Of a DNA stretch of 64,000 nucleotides, positions 56,413 through 64,000 are shown in pieces. Position numbers and translations under genes: made by a program. Each line of letters begins with the position of its first letter. Within the stretch, counting starts at the first letter, position 1. The notes under the pieces are model-generated. The model was not told where the DNA came from, did no database searches, and saw only the letters and a program-made list of their open reading frames with translations. The stretch is taken from the NCBI GenBank assembly GCA_014762635.1, contig JABURR010000042.1:1-64000 (forward strand), written 5' to 3'. This DNA comes from Paracoccaceae bacterium (GTDB lineage Bacteria; Pseudomonadota; Alphaproteobacteria; Rhodobacterales; Rhodobacteraceae).

Positions 56413-57907
56413 AATGGATCCCCTTGCCCCGCGGCGCCGTGCGCTGCCGCCAGATGTATGTTCCGATGGTCAGAACAATCAGCGCGATCAGAACCAGCGA
56501 GAGCGGTCGCAGGAAGAATGTCGGCCCCCAAATTGCCAGCGCCTTATGGATGGAGTCCTCGGCAATCGCGCCAAGGACCAGCCCGATCACGAAAGGCGGA
56601 CGCGGCCAGCCATATTTCTTGAGGAAATAGCCAAGGATGCCGATCATGACGAGCAGCACCATGTTCTCCCACGCCGCCTCGGAAAGGTAGGCTCCCAGGA
56701 AGGCAAGCACCAGGACGAACGGGATCAGCAGCGTCCCACGCACGAAGACCAGCAACGAAAAAGCGGGCGCCATGGCCAGAAACACGAAGACCGACAGGAT
56801 ATTGGCCAACGCCAACGCCCAGATCAACGACCAGACAAGATCCATTCCTGTAAGCGCGATATGGGGCCCCGGCTGGATTCCCAGCATGACGAAAGCCCCG
56901 ATAAGGATTGCCATCCCCGAAGAACCGGGAACCCCGAAGAACAGAGTAGGCAGCAGCGATCCGCCTTCCTTGGAGTTGTTTGCGGTCTCGGGCGCGATAA
57001 CGCCGCGCACATCGCCCTTGCCGAAGTTCTCGGGGTTCTTGCAGGTCTGAACCGCGTGCCCATAGCAAAGCCACGAGGCCGCATCCCCTCCCAGGCCCGG
57101 GATCGCACCGATGGCCGCCCCGATGATCGAGGTCCTTAGCGTCAGCCACCAGTTACGGAAGACATCCAGTATGCCCTCGATGACCTGGCGCAGATCGTAG
57201 CGTGCCATCTTGCCAGAGACCTCGGCAATCGAGCCTCCCTTGACCCCAAGCGCCAGCATCTCGGGCAACGCGAAGAGTCCGAGGACCGCTGCGACGACGC
57301 TGACCCCCTCCCACAAGAAGAGTTGGTCAAAGGTGAAACGCTGCGATCCCGTATGCGGGTCGAGCCCCACCAGCGACACCATGATCCCCAGAAGGCCAAC
57401 CGTGACGCCCTTCATGAGGCTGCGCCCCGAAAGCATGGCGATGAAGGTGATCCCGAAGATCGCCAGCAGGAAGAACTCGGCCGGGCTGAAGGCCAGAACG
57501 ACGGGCTTGAGCACGGGCAGCATGGCGGCAAGGAATAGCGCGCCGATCACCCCCCCGATCCCGGATGCCCCGAGCGAGGCGCCAAGCGCCCGCCCAGCCT
57601 CGCCCCTTTGAGCCATGGGATAACCGTCGACGATAGTCGCGGCGTCAGGCCCGGTTCCCGGGACCCCGAACAGGATCGACGGGATAGACCCGCCCGTGTG
57701 GACGACAGCGTGCATGGACAACAGGAAGACGGCACCGGGCAGCGGTTCCATCCCGAAAACGAAGGGGATGAGCAGTACGATCCCCAGTTTGCCGCCCAAC
57801 CCCGGAACCGCGCCAAAAAACATCCCGATCGGGATAGCAAGCAGGATGAGTCCCATCAAATATGGGGATGTGACGATATTGATCAGCGGCGAAAAGATGG
57901 CTTCCAT
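56402..57907 (-). CDS. tripartite tricarboxylate transporter large subunit TctA
   Basis: A 501-residue permease with ten or more hydrophobic segments. Family signatures are FFGAVPGLGGKLGIVLLIPF, GGSIPSILFGVPGTGPDAAT and the repeat version AAIGAIPGLGGDAASWLCYG, FFGVPGSSGMAILIGAFV. The two internal halves show the inverted-repeat pattern of TctA. The start is the ATG at 57907; earlier residues are not family sequence. It is the first gene of the seven-gene minus-strand operon. Confidence 0.92.
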   Translation of the reverse strand: MEAIFSPLINIVTSPYLMGLILLAIPIGMFFGAVPGLGGKLGIVLLIPFVFGMEPLPGAVFLLSMHAVVHTGGSIPSILFGVPGTGPDAATIVDGYPMAQRGEAGRALGASLGASGIGGVIGALFLAAMLPVLKPVVLAFSPAEFFLLAIFGITFIAMLSGRSLMKGVTVGLLGIMVSLVGLDPHTGSQRFTFDQLFLWEGVSVVAAVLGLFALPEMLALGVKGGSIAEVSGKMARYDLRQVIEGILDVFRNWWLTLRTSIIGAAIGAIPGLGGDAASWLCYGHAVQTCKNPENFGKGDVRGVIAPETANNSKEGGSLLPTLFFGVPGSSGMAILIGAFVMLGIQPGPHIALTGMDLVWSLIWALALANILSVFVFLAMAPAFSLLVFVRGTLLIPFVLVLAFLGAYLSEAAWENMVLLVMIGILGYFLKKYGWPRPPFVIGLVLGAIAEDSIHKALAIWGPTFFLRPLSLVLIALIVLTIGTYIWRQRTAPRGKGIHYDV

Positions 57908-58133
57908 GCCGAAACTGTGCTCCTCCCTCGCCGACGGACGAACCGCGACGCTCGCTGGCGGACCTTCTTGCCTGCCCGTCCAGTCACCGCAAAGTGTAGG
58001 CACAGGACCCCAACGTGGCAATTCGATTTTGGACCAGCGTTCCGCATACAGGAAATCCGGGAACGGTCCGATTGAACGAACGCCAACGGCATTGTCATCT
58101 TGATCAACAGCGCTGACAGGAGGAGACATCGCC

Positions 58134-59000
58134 GTGAAAGTCGGGTTCGTAGGCGTGGGCGCCATGGGCGCCGCGATGGCCGGTCATGTGGTTCGCGCCA
58201 ATCACGAGGTCATGGCATTCGACACCGACACCGAGGCACTGTCCGCTGCCGCCATAGGTGACGTTCAGGCCGCGTCGGATTTGGGCGAGATTGCGCGGTT
58301 CTCGCAAATCGTGATCGTCATGGTCGCCTCCGACGATCAAAGCCGAACCGTGACCCACGCGCTACTCGATGCGGGTATCGCTTCAGGATCAACCATTGTC
58401 GTCACCGCCACCAACCACCCGAAAACGATGATCGAACTCGCGCGTGACTGCGCGGTGAAGGGCGTCGATTTCGTGGATGCCCCGGTTTGCTATGGCCTGC
58501 AGGGCGCGAAGAACGGAAACCTCATCTCACTTTGCGGCGGGGCGCCGGACGTTGTCGAACGGGTTGCGCCAATCCTCGAATGCTACAGCCGCAGCGTCGA
58601 GCATCTGGGCGACCATGGCTGCGGCCAATTGGGCAAGACCTGCAACAACATGATGCATTGGGCAGCCTGTGTAGCCAACTACGAGGTTCTGGCATTGGCC
58701 AAGGCCTGCGGGATCGACGCCCAGTCCATGCGGGAAACCCTTCTGAAATGCCCCGCCCGGAACACCACGCTCGAGCGTTGGGATACGACCCGGTTCACAT
58801 GGCACCAGAAGGACATGGACGTCGCCTTGGAACTGAGCCAGCAGGCGGGCCTCGCCCTGCCCCTCTTCGGCGCCGTGGATCAGCTGGTTAAACGTCTGGG
58901 CCCCGACCGTGTGCGCGAACTGCTCCACGAGGAGAATGCCGAATACCTTGGCCTTCCAATCCCGGTCAGACCCTTGGCCGAGGTCGCGGGCCAAGACTGA
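58134..59000 (+). CDS. 3-hydroxyisobutyrate-dehydrogenase-like oxidoreductase
   Basis: A 288-residue NAD(P)-dependent beta-hydroxyacid dehydrogenase. The Rossmann motif is VGFVGVGAMGAAMAGHVV, the active-site lysine is in GCGQLGKTCNNMMHWA, and GVDFVDAPVCYGLQGA is the substrate motif. The start is a GTG at 58134 behind AGGAGGAGAC. It is divergent from TctA, over a 226-bp control region. Relatives act on hydroxyisobutyrate, tartronate semialdehyde or similar beta-hydroxy acids. In this cluster a role in catabolism is likely. Confidence 0.85.
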   Translation: MKVGFVGVGAMGAAMAGHVVRANHEVMAFDTDTEALSAAAIGDVQAASDLGEIARFSQIVIVMVASDDQSRTVTHALLDAGIASGSTIVVTATNHPKTMIELARDCAVKGVDFVDAPVCYGLQGAKNGNLISLCGGAPDVVERVAPILECYSRSVEHLGDHGCGQLGKTCNNMMHWAACVANYEVLALAKACGIDAQSMRETLLKCPARNTTLERWDTTRFTWHQKDMDVALELSQQAGLALPLFGAVDQLVKRLGPDRVRELLHEENAEYLGLPIPVRPLAEVAGQD

Positions 59001-59031
59001 CACCCGTTTTTCTATACGGAACGCTGTGCCG

Positions 59032-59060
59032 TTGACGGGAAAAGGGGTGGTTTGTACTCT
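59032..59060 (+). promoter_or_regulatory. promoter of the cupin-cupin-TctC unit
   Basis: TTGACG (59032-59037), 17 bp, TACTCT (59055-59060), between the dehydrogenase stop and the first cupin gene. It would start a transcript near 59067, before the AGGGAGGAA ribosome site. Confidence 0.55.
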
Positions 59061-59091
59061 TTTTTAGTTTCGTGAACAGGGAGGAACGCGA

Positions 59092-59670
59092 ATGTCAGAA
59101 ACCTCCGATTCCGGCGCCGGCGTCGGCCACAACAGCGAAAAGCGGGAAAAGGTCGTTTGGGAGCGCTGGACCAAGAAGCGCACCTTTGTCCGCGCGCTTG
59201 AGGGCACCTACGGGCAGCTGAAGGAAGAACTCTACAACCAGCCGCGCGTTTATCGCACCAGCGACATGAAGTGGAAAGGCGGGCCCCAGAACTTCGGCAA
59301 GAAGGTCATCAACCCGCAGGCCAACCGCATCGCCCAGTCGATCGAGGCGCACGTGGATGCCTTCGCCCCCAAGGGCTATGGCCAGATCCACGGCCACATG
59401 AACTCGGCCGTCTTCTTCGTGTTGAAGGGCAAGGGCCACGACATCCACGATGGCCGCAAGCTGCCGTGGGAAGCTGGCGACGCGCTGATCGTGGAAAACG
59501 CTTGCGTGCACCAACACCTCAACGACAGTGACGATGAGACCTTCGTACTGGTGCTGAAGGCGAAACCTCTCTTCCTGTTCATGCACATGATCTTCCAGAA
59601 GATGGTGGAATTCCCGCCCGAAGATCCGGTTCCCGGACACGAAGATTACGCGCCCCCGGCCAGCCTGTGA
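59092..59670 (+). CDS. single-cupin protein 1 of a split pair
   Basis: A 192-residue protein with one cupin domain. Motif 1 is GQIHGHMNSAVFFVLKGKG, giving the H-x-H pair, and motif 2 GDALIVENACVHQHLND with a third His. The pattern resembles a half of gentisate or hydroxynaphthoate-type ring-cleavage dioxygenases. The N-terminal 85 residues are polar and helical. The start is the ATG at 59092 with AGGGAGGAAC upstream. It is followed after 10 bp by a second cupin gene, which suggests a complex. Confidence 0.8.
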   Translation: MSETSDSGAGVGHNSEKREKVVWERWTKKRTFVRALEGTYGQLKEELYNQPRVYRTSDMKWKGGPQNFGKKVINPQANRIAQSIEAHVDAFAPKGYGQIHGHMNSAVFFVLKGKGHDIHDGRKLPWEAGDALIVENACVHQHLNDSDDETFVLVLKAKPLFLFMHMIFQKMVEFPPEDPVPGHEDYAPPASL

Positions 59671-59680
59671 GGAAGATGGT

Positions 59681-60277
59681 ATGAGTATCGATCCGACAAC
59701 CTTTGCCGACGCCATCGAACGTCAGCGCGCCAAGTCGGGCGCGCCGGAAGTCTCGTTCTACAAGGAGGCGCTGGAGGAGTCGCAGAAGTTCCGCAAGGAA
59801 TACGACGACCGCGTCAACGTGGTGAAATGGGACACGATGCCCATGGAGCGGTCGGCTGACGGCCTCATCAAGCACATCATCAACGAGCGGATGGACACCA
59901 AGGAGTGCTGCATCGACATCTACATGCAGTTCATCGAGGCGGGCAAAGCCACCGGCACCAGCCGCCACCTCTCCGAGGAAATCGCCTTCGTGATCGAAGG
60001 GACCGGCCACGACCTGCATTATGACGTGCATTTCGAGTGCAAGACCGCCTTCGAATGGACCTGGGACACCACGCCCAAGAAATACGAATGGGGTCCGGGC
60101 GATTTCATCTACGTCCCGCCCTACGTGGCCCACAAGCGCGTGAACACCTCGGAAATCGAAGCACGCGTGGTGGTTTGCAACAGCCGTGTCATGAAGGCCA
60201 TCGGCCTCGACTGGTTCGACCAACTCGAGCCAGCCGAGGGCTTCGAGGACGTCTGGGTTCCCCCGGCAGACGAATAA
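59681..60277 (+). CDS. single-cupin protein 2 of a split pair
   Basis: A 198-residue single-cupin protein. Motif 1 is SRHLSEEIAFVIEGTGHD with only one clear His, and motif 2 GDFIYVPPYVAHKRVN with another, so its metal site is less complete than in its neighbour. The pair has the total size of a bicupin dioxygenase, so one subunit may be catalytic and the other structural. It is cytosolic. The start is the ATG at 59681 behind GAGGAAG, 10 bp after the preceding stop. It is in the same unit as the TctC gene. Confidence 0.8.
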   Translation: MSIDPTTFADAIERQRAKSGAPEVSFYKEALEESQKFRKEYDDRVNVVKWDTMPMERSADGLIKHIINERMDTKECCIDIYMQFIEAGKATGTSRHLSEEIAFVIEGTGHDLHYDVHFECKTAFEWTWDTTPKKYEWGPGDFIYVPPYVAHKRVNTSEIEARVVVCNSRVMKAIGLDWFDQLEPAEGFEDVWVPPADE

Positions 60278-60347
60278 CCGGGGCGAAGAACGGGTGATCC
60301 GGCCGCAAAGAGCCGGGCGCCCGATGTTCATCAAGGGAGTAAAGCCA

Positions 60348-61805
60348 ATGAAAAAGACACTTGGCGCGGTGACACTCGCCTGTCTGACCGCCCTGCCCGC
60401 CTGGGCAGAGGGGTTCTACGAAGGCAAGACCGTCACCTATATCATCGCCACCAACCCGGGCGGCAACTACGACGCCTACGGGCGCCTGATCGGCCGCCAC
60501 CTGGAAGAGCATCTTGGCGCCGACAAGGTGATCTTCAAGAACCTGCCCGGAGCGGGCCATATCATCGGGGCCAACACGCTATATGCATCCAAGCCCGACG
60601 GGCTGACGATAGGGACCTTCAACACCGGCCTGATCTACGCGCAGATCCTGCAACGCGAAGGCATCCAGTTCGACCTGAACGAATTCAGCTGGATCGGAAA
60701 GGCCGCCGCGGACCCGCGCGTGATGGTTCTGTCGAACAACTCGGGGCTCGGAAGCTTCGAAGATCTTGCGGCCAGTCAAAACAAGGTCCTGTTCGCGGCC
60801 TCCGGCGTGGGCTCGGCTTCGTTCACCGAAACCAAGATGCTGGCAGACGGCCTGGACCTGAACATCGAGATGATCCCCGGCTACCAGGGCAACGAGGGCG
60901 AAATGGCCATGCTGCGCGGCGAGGTCGTGGGCCAGGTCGGTTCGCTGAGCTCGCTCCAGCCGTTCATCGACGCGGGGAACGGGTTTCTTGCCATTGGGAT
61001 CGGTGGCGACGTGCAACCCGCAGCCATCGCTTTCGCGACCACGGACAAGGGCAAATCCATCGTCAACCTTATCGCGGCGATGTCGACCCTGGGCCGCCTG
61101 ACGGCGGCGCCTCCGGGCGTGCCGGAAGATCGTCTGGCCGAACTGCGTGATGCCTACATGGCCGTCATGACCGATCCGGACTTCCTTGCCGAAGCCGAAA
61201 AACTGGGCCTGCCGATCGAACCCTCCCCCGGCGACCAGGTTGATGCAATGGTCGAAGCCGCGCTGAACCAAAGCCCTGACACCGTTGCGATCATCTCGGC
61301 AGCCTTGTCGGTCGAAATCCCCACGATCAAGGTCACGACCGACATTCTTGCTCTCGAGGATCGAAACAAGGTCGTCACCTTCATGTCGGGCGATCAAAAG
61401 GTCTCGGGCGAGATTTCGGGGTCGCGGACTGCGGTCAGCCTCAACGGCGCCGAGGCCGAACGCGGCGACCTTGCTGTCGGAATGCACTGCGAGATCGAAT
61501 ACGATCCGAACAGCGACGTGAACGAGTTCAAGATGATCTCCTGCTCGGGTGAGGCCATGGCCGCAGCCGCGACGATGATGATGATCTCCAGCAAGATTAT
61601 CGGCCTCGAAGATCGCAACAAGATCGTGACCTTCATGGCTGACGGTGCCGAAACCGTCGGCGAAGTCTCAGGTTCTCGCACGACGGTCACGGTGAACGGC
61701 AACGCGGCCGAGCGTGGTGATCTCGCAGCGGGCATGACCTGCGAGTTCGGCTACGAGGCCGCCGAAGAGATCGAGTTCAAGACCGTTTCCTGCACATCGA
61801 ACTGA
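60348..61805 (+). CDS. TctC-type binding protein with a duplicated C-terminal domain
   Basis: A 485-residue periplasmic binding protein of the TTT family, with signal peptide cut near WAEG. The N-terminal part, to about residue 325, is an ordinary TctC (TVTYIIATNPGGNYDAYGRL, VIFKNLPGAGHIIGANTLY, GLTIGTFNTGLI). The last 160 residues are extra: two copies about 84 residues apart, each with LEDRNKV/IVTFM (from L336 and L420), then GSRT, ERGDLA and GM-x-C, ending with SC. Two cysteines per copy could form a disulfide. Normal TctC is about 320 residues. The start is the ATG at 60348 behind AAGGGAG. Confidence 0.87.
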   Translation: MKKTLGAVTLACLTALPAWAEGFYEGKTVTYIIATNPGGNYDAYGRLIGRHLEEHLGADKVIFKNLPGAGHIIGANTLYASKPDGLTIGTFNTGLIYAQILQREGIQFDLNEFSWIGKAAADPRVMVLSNNSGLGSFEDLAASQNKVLFAASGVGSASFTETKMLADGLDLNIEMIPGYQGNEGEMAMLRGEVVGQVGSLSSLQPFIDAGNGFLAIGIGGDVQPAAIAFATTDKGKSIVNLIAAMSTLGRLTAAPPGVPEDRLAELRDAYMAVMTDPDFLAEAEKLGLPIEPSPGDQVDAMVEAALNQSPDTVAIISAALSVEIPTIKVTTDILALEDRNKVVTFMSGDQKVSGEISGSRTAVSLNGAEAERGDLAVGMHCEIEYDPNSDVNEFKMISCSGEAMAAAATMMMISSKIIGLEDRNKIVTFMADGAETVGEVSGSRTTVTVNGNAAERGDLAAGMTCEFGYEAAEEIEFKTVSCTSN

Positions 61806-61832
61806 GCGTCAGACTCGGGACAACACACCTGC

Positions 61833-61861
61833 GGGGCGCCTTTGGGCGCCCCTATTTCATT
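61833..61861 (+). terminator. intrinsic terminator between TctC and the MFS gene
   Basis: GGGGCGCC-TTTG-GGCGCCCC followed by TATTTCATT. It lies between convergent genes and may act in both directions; its 3' end overlaps the stop codon of the MFS gene. Confidence 0.75.
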
Positions 61862-63098
61862 CCCCGGTCAGGGTCCGGATGCGCCTGAGCTGCGGGAAGC
61901 CCTTCATCCAGAGCCCCGCCACAGCCAGCGTTCCCACGGCGCCGAACGTGACCGCCGCCACCGGTCCGATCAAGGCAGCCATGGCCCCGGCGCGGAACCC
62001 GCCAAGCTCGTTCGAGGCGCCGATGAATACCTGGTTTACCGCGTTGACCCGACCTCTGAGTTCATCAGGGGTCCAAAGCTGAATGAGCGTACCGCGGATG
62101 TAGACGCTGATCATGTCAGCCCCGCCCATCAACGCCAGCGCGATGACGGAGATCCAGACAGTCTTGGACAGGGCGAAAACCAGCGTGAAGGCCCCGAAGG
62201 CCATCACCGAGGCAAACATGATCTTGCCCGCGTGATTGGTGACAGGGCGGAAGATCAGAAGCGCCCCCACCGTGATAGCCCCCACCGCCTGAGCCGAGCG
62301 CAACAGCCCAAGGCCCGTTGGCCCCACGTCGAGTACATCGCGCGCAAAGACAGGCAACAGTGCCGTCGCCCCGCCCAGCAGAACGGCGAACAGATCGAGC
62401 GAGATCGCCCCAAGGATCACCTTCTCGGACCAGATGTATCGGAAACCGGCGCTGATCTTTTCCCAGGTTGCATAGCTCATCGCCTTACGTTGCGCCGGTT
62501 GCGGGATCGAGATCATCAGAACGACCGCTGCCAGGAGCAGCCCGAATGTCACGCCATAGGCCGCTGGCGGCATGAGTCCATAAAGCAGCCCACCCGCGAC
62601 CGGCCCGCAGATCGTGGCGAATTGCTGCGCCGAGGTGGTGATGGCGATGGCGTTGGGCAGGTCCTTCGCCGGAACCAGGTTCGGAACGATGGCTTGCCGC
62701 GCGGGGTTGTAGAACGCTCGTGCCGCGCCAAAGAGGATCAGGAAGCCAAAGATCGGCAACGCGCTGCTGGCATCGCTCCGCGCCACGTAGAGCAGACCCG
62801 CCGCGGCCACCGCCTTGATCGCCAGGCAGACGCCAAGGATCATCCGACGCGGATAGCGGTCCGCGACGGCTCCGGTCACCAGGACCAGCAGCAGTGCGGG
62901 CATGAACTGCGAAAGCCCCACAAGGCCAAGGTCCAGCGGATCGCGGGTCAGGTCATAGACCTGCCAGCCGATGGCGACGGTTTGGATCTGCAGCGCGAAG
63001 ACCGTGAAGATATGGGCGATCCAGTACCGCAGGAAGCCGCTATGCCGGAACACGGCAAAACGCCCTTCGCCTTCCTCTTCATCAGCCTTCGCGGTCAT
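61857..63098 (-). CDS. MFS transporter, EntS-like
   Basis: A 413-residue major facilitator carrier with about 12 hydrophobic segments. The signature loop between helices 2 and 3 is VTGAVADRYPRRMIL. The RGRVNAVNQVFIGASNELGG stretch, with a preceding LWTPDELRG, places it in the EntS-like group of drug or siderophore exporters. It is the second gene of a minus-strand pair, 13 bp after the TPP enzyme. It may release a product or protect against a toxic intermediate, but the substrate is unknown. Confidence 0.86.
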   Translation of the reverse strand: MTAKADEEEGEGRFAVFRHSGFLRYWIAHIFTVFALQIQTVAIGWQVYDLTRDPLDLGLVGLSQFMPALLLVLVTGAVADRYPRRMILGVCLAIKAVAAAGLLYVARSDASSALPIFGFLILFGAARAFYNPARQAIVPNLVPAKDLPNAIAITTSAQQFATICGPVAGGLLYGLMPPAAYGVTFGLLLAAVVLMISIPQPAQRKAMSYATWEKISAGFRYIWSEKVILGAISLDLFAVLLGGATALLPVFARDVLDVGPTGLGLLRSAQAVGAITVGALLIFRPVTNHAGKIMFASVMAFGAFTLVFALSKTVWISVIALALMGGADMISVYIRGTLIQLWTPDELRGRVNAVNQVFIGASNELGGFRAGAMAALIGPVAAVTFGAVGTLAVAGLWMKGFPQLRRIRTLTGE

Positions 63099-63111
63099 TT
63101 CGCGCCTTCCC

Positions 63112-64000
63112 TCACCGGTGCCGAGTGATCACGTCAACCAGCGCGGGCTTTCCGGACTTCACCACTTCCAGCGCACGCCGGATCGCGGGCGCCACGTCCT
63201 CGGGCTGGTCGATGGGGCCTTCCCCCCACATGCCCATGCCCTTGGCGATGGTGGCGAAATCCGGTTCCGGGTCGAAGATGTCCATGCCGATATGGGCCTT
63301 GTCCTCGTCGGTGCCGCGCATCCGGGCCATGCGGATCTGGTGGTGCCAGTCGTTGTAATAGGCGCGGTTGTTGAACATCACGATCAAGAGCGGGATCTCG
63401 TGCTTCGCCGCGGTCCAGAGCGCGCCTGCGTCGTACATCAAGTCCCCATCCGGCTGTATCGCCACGACCACCTTGTCCGACTTTTTGTGCGCCAGCGCCA
63501 CGCCCAGGCTCATGCCGATCTGGGTTGAGGTGCCAAGGCCCTTGCCCGGGTGCCGGTAGGGCTTGTCGAAATCCCAAAGCTTGCGCGTCCACTGGCGCAG
63601 GGTCCCCGCGCTGAGAACCCAGTCCTCGTCCTTGATGACCGACCAGATCTCCTCGGCCAGCCGCGCGGTGGTCAGGGGCGAGGCATTGTGATCGGCTTTC
63701 GCCTCTTCGGCCCAACGGGCAAAGTTCTCGGCATGCCGGGCGGCGAAGACCTTCTTGCGGGCCTCGATCCGATCCGCCAGGGCCGGATCCGCGGCGATTT
63801 TCACCTTCGCGATCTCGGTCATTTGGGGCATGGCAACCCGTGGGTCACCCAACGCGCTGAGCGATTTTGGTAGATACCGTCCATAGTCCAGGGACCATGA
63901 CCCGATCCCGATCTCGTGGAAGCCCACCTCCATCCAGGTGCAGTCCTCCCGGAGGTAGGAGGTCAGTTCGCGATTTGTGCTATCGAGCTTGGCGACGGCC
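63112..64000 (-). CDS. thiamine-diphosphate-dependent enzyme (5' part outside window)
   Basis: The C-terminal 296 residues of a TPP enzyme of the acetolactate synthase/benzoylformate decarboxylase group. The TPP-Mg motif is visible as QPDGDLMYDAGALWTAAKHEIPLLIVMFNNRAYYN (G-D-G/L to N-N), after LGTSTQIGMSLGVALA. The frame is open to the window edge, so the N-terminal domain with the catalytic glutamate is not seen. It is the first gene of the pair with the MFS carrier and belongs to the same neighbourhood as the catabolic cluster. Reaction unknown; 2-ketoacid decarboxylation or carboligation is likely. Confidence 0.87.
   Translation of the reverse strand, partial: AVAKLDSTNRELTSYLREDCTWMEVGFHEIGIGSWSLDYGRYLPKSLSALGDPRVAMPQMTEIAKVKIAADPALADRIEARKKVFAARHAENFARWAEEAKADHNASPLTTARLAEEIWSVIKDEDWVLSAGTLRQWTRKLWDFDKPYRHPGKGLGTSTQIGMSLGVALAHKKSDKVVVAIQPDGDLMYDAGALWTAAKHEIPLLIVMFNNRAYYNDWHHQIRMARMRGTDEDKAHIGMDIFDPEPDFATIAKGMGMWGEGPIDQPEDVAPAIRRALEVVKSGKPALVDVITRHR

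Overview
The window is high-GC chromosomal DNA of an alphaproteobacterium, most likely a Rhodobacteraceae (Roseobacter-type) species. The evidence is the adjacent CtrA and SciP cell-cycle regulators, a GyrA with the acidic insert of the class, a GTTC-N7-GTTC type SOS box, an acyl-homoserine-lactone LuxI/LuxR pair, a BetI/BetA pair, and several ABC and tripartite tricarboxylate (TTT) transporters. No rRNA, CRISPR array or intact mobile element is present. Coding density is high and many neighbours overlap by ATGA-type junctions.

Layout. 1-25.2 kb is mainly housekeeping: rpsB (partial), a cupin, psuK-psuG, a DUF502 membrane protein, bdhA, a family-5 solute-binding protein with a tiny lipoprotein, usg, gyrA, trmFO, gluQ, hisI, a NifU-like scaffold, recG-ligA, ctrA and sciP, mnmA, sufE, rnd, purM-purN and tRNA-CAU. 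Two small elements are easy to miss here: an about 80-nt candidate sRNA upstream of bdhA with its own promoter and terminator, and a 40-residue membrane peptide behind a LexA-type box downstream of recG. 25.4-26.75 kb holds a decayed serine recombinase, truncated at its N-terminus and frameshifted, next to the tRNA.

26.8-40.2 kb looks like an organophosphorus acquisition region. It has a DeoR regulator, a PhnD-like binding protein, PhnC- and two PhnE-like components and two HAD phosphatases. A Na/Pi-type carrier follows, then a second, oppositely oriented Fbp/Afu-type ABC operon with its own DeoR and a divergent inositol-monophosphatase-family gene. The simplest reading is import of intact phosphorylated compounds, cytoplasmic dephosphorylation and possible phosphate balancing by the carrier. 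The substrates are unknown.

40.4-44 kb is a quorum-sensing module (XRE regulator, luxR, luxI and a small coupled ORF) with an orphan sensor kinase upstream. 44-49 kb carries a metallo-hydrolase, tRNA-Asn, an acyl-carrier-protein-like protein that seems to lack the phosphopantetheine serine, a MltF-like transglycosylase, a LapG-type protease and a secreted protein with an acidic Ser-Asp repeat tail. betI-betA follows at 49.2-51.5 kb.

51.5-64 kb is an accessory catabolic cluster. A seven-gene minus-strand operon carries TTT permease subunits TctA and TctB, an ornithine-cyclodeaminase-family enzyme, a 4,5-dihydroxyphthalate-decarboxylase-like protein, two class II aldolase-family enzymes and an AroE-like dehydrogenase. 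Divergent from it are a hydroxyisobutyrate-dehydrogenase-like enzyme, two single-cupin proteins and a TctC binding protein with an unusual duplicated C-terminal domain. An MFS carrier and a partial thiamine-diphosphate enzyme close the window. I infer uptake and breakdown of a carboxylated, possibly aromatic, compound. The complete pathway is not one I recognise and is the best candidate for an undescribed system.
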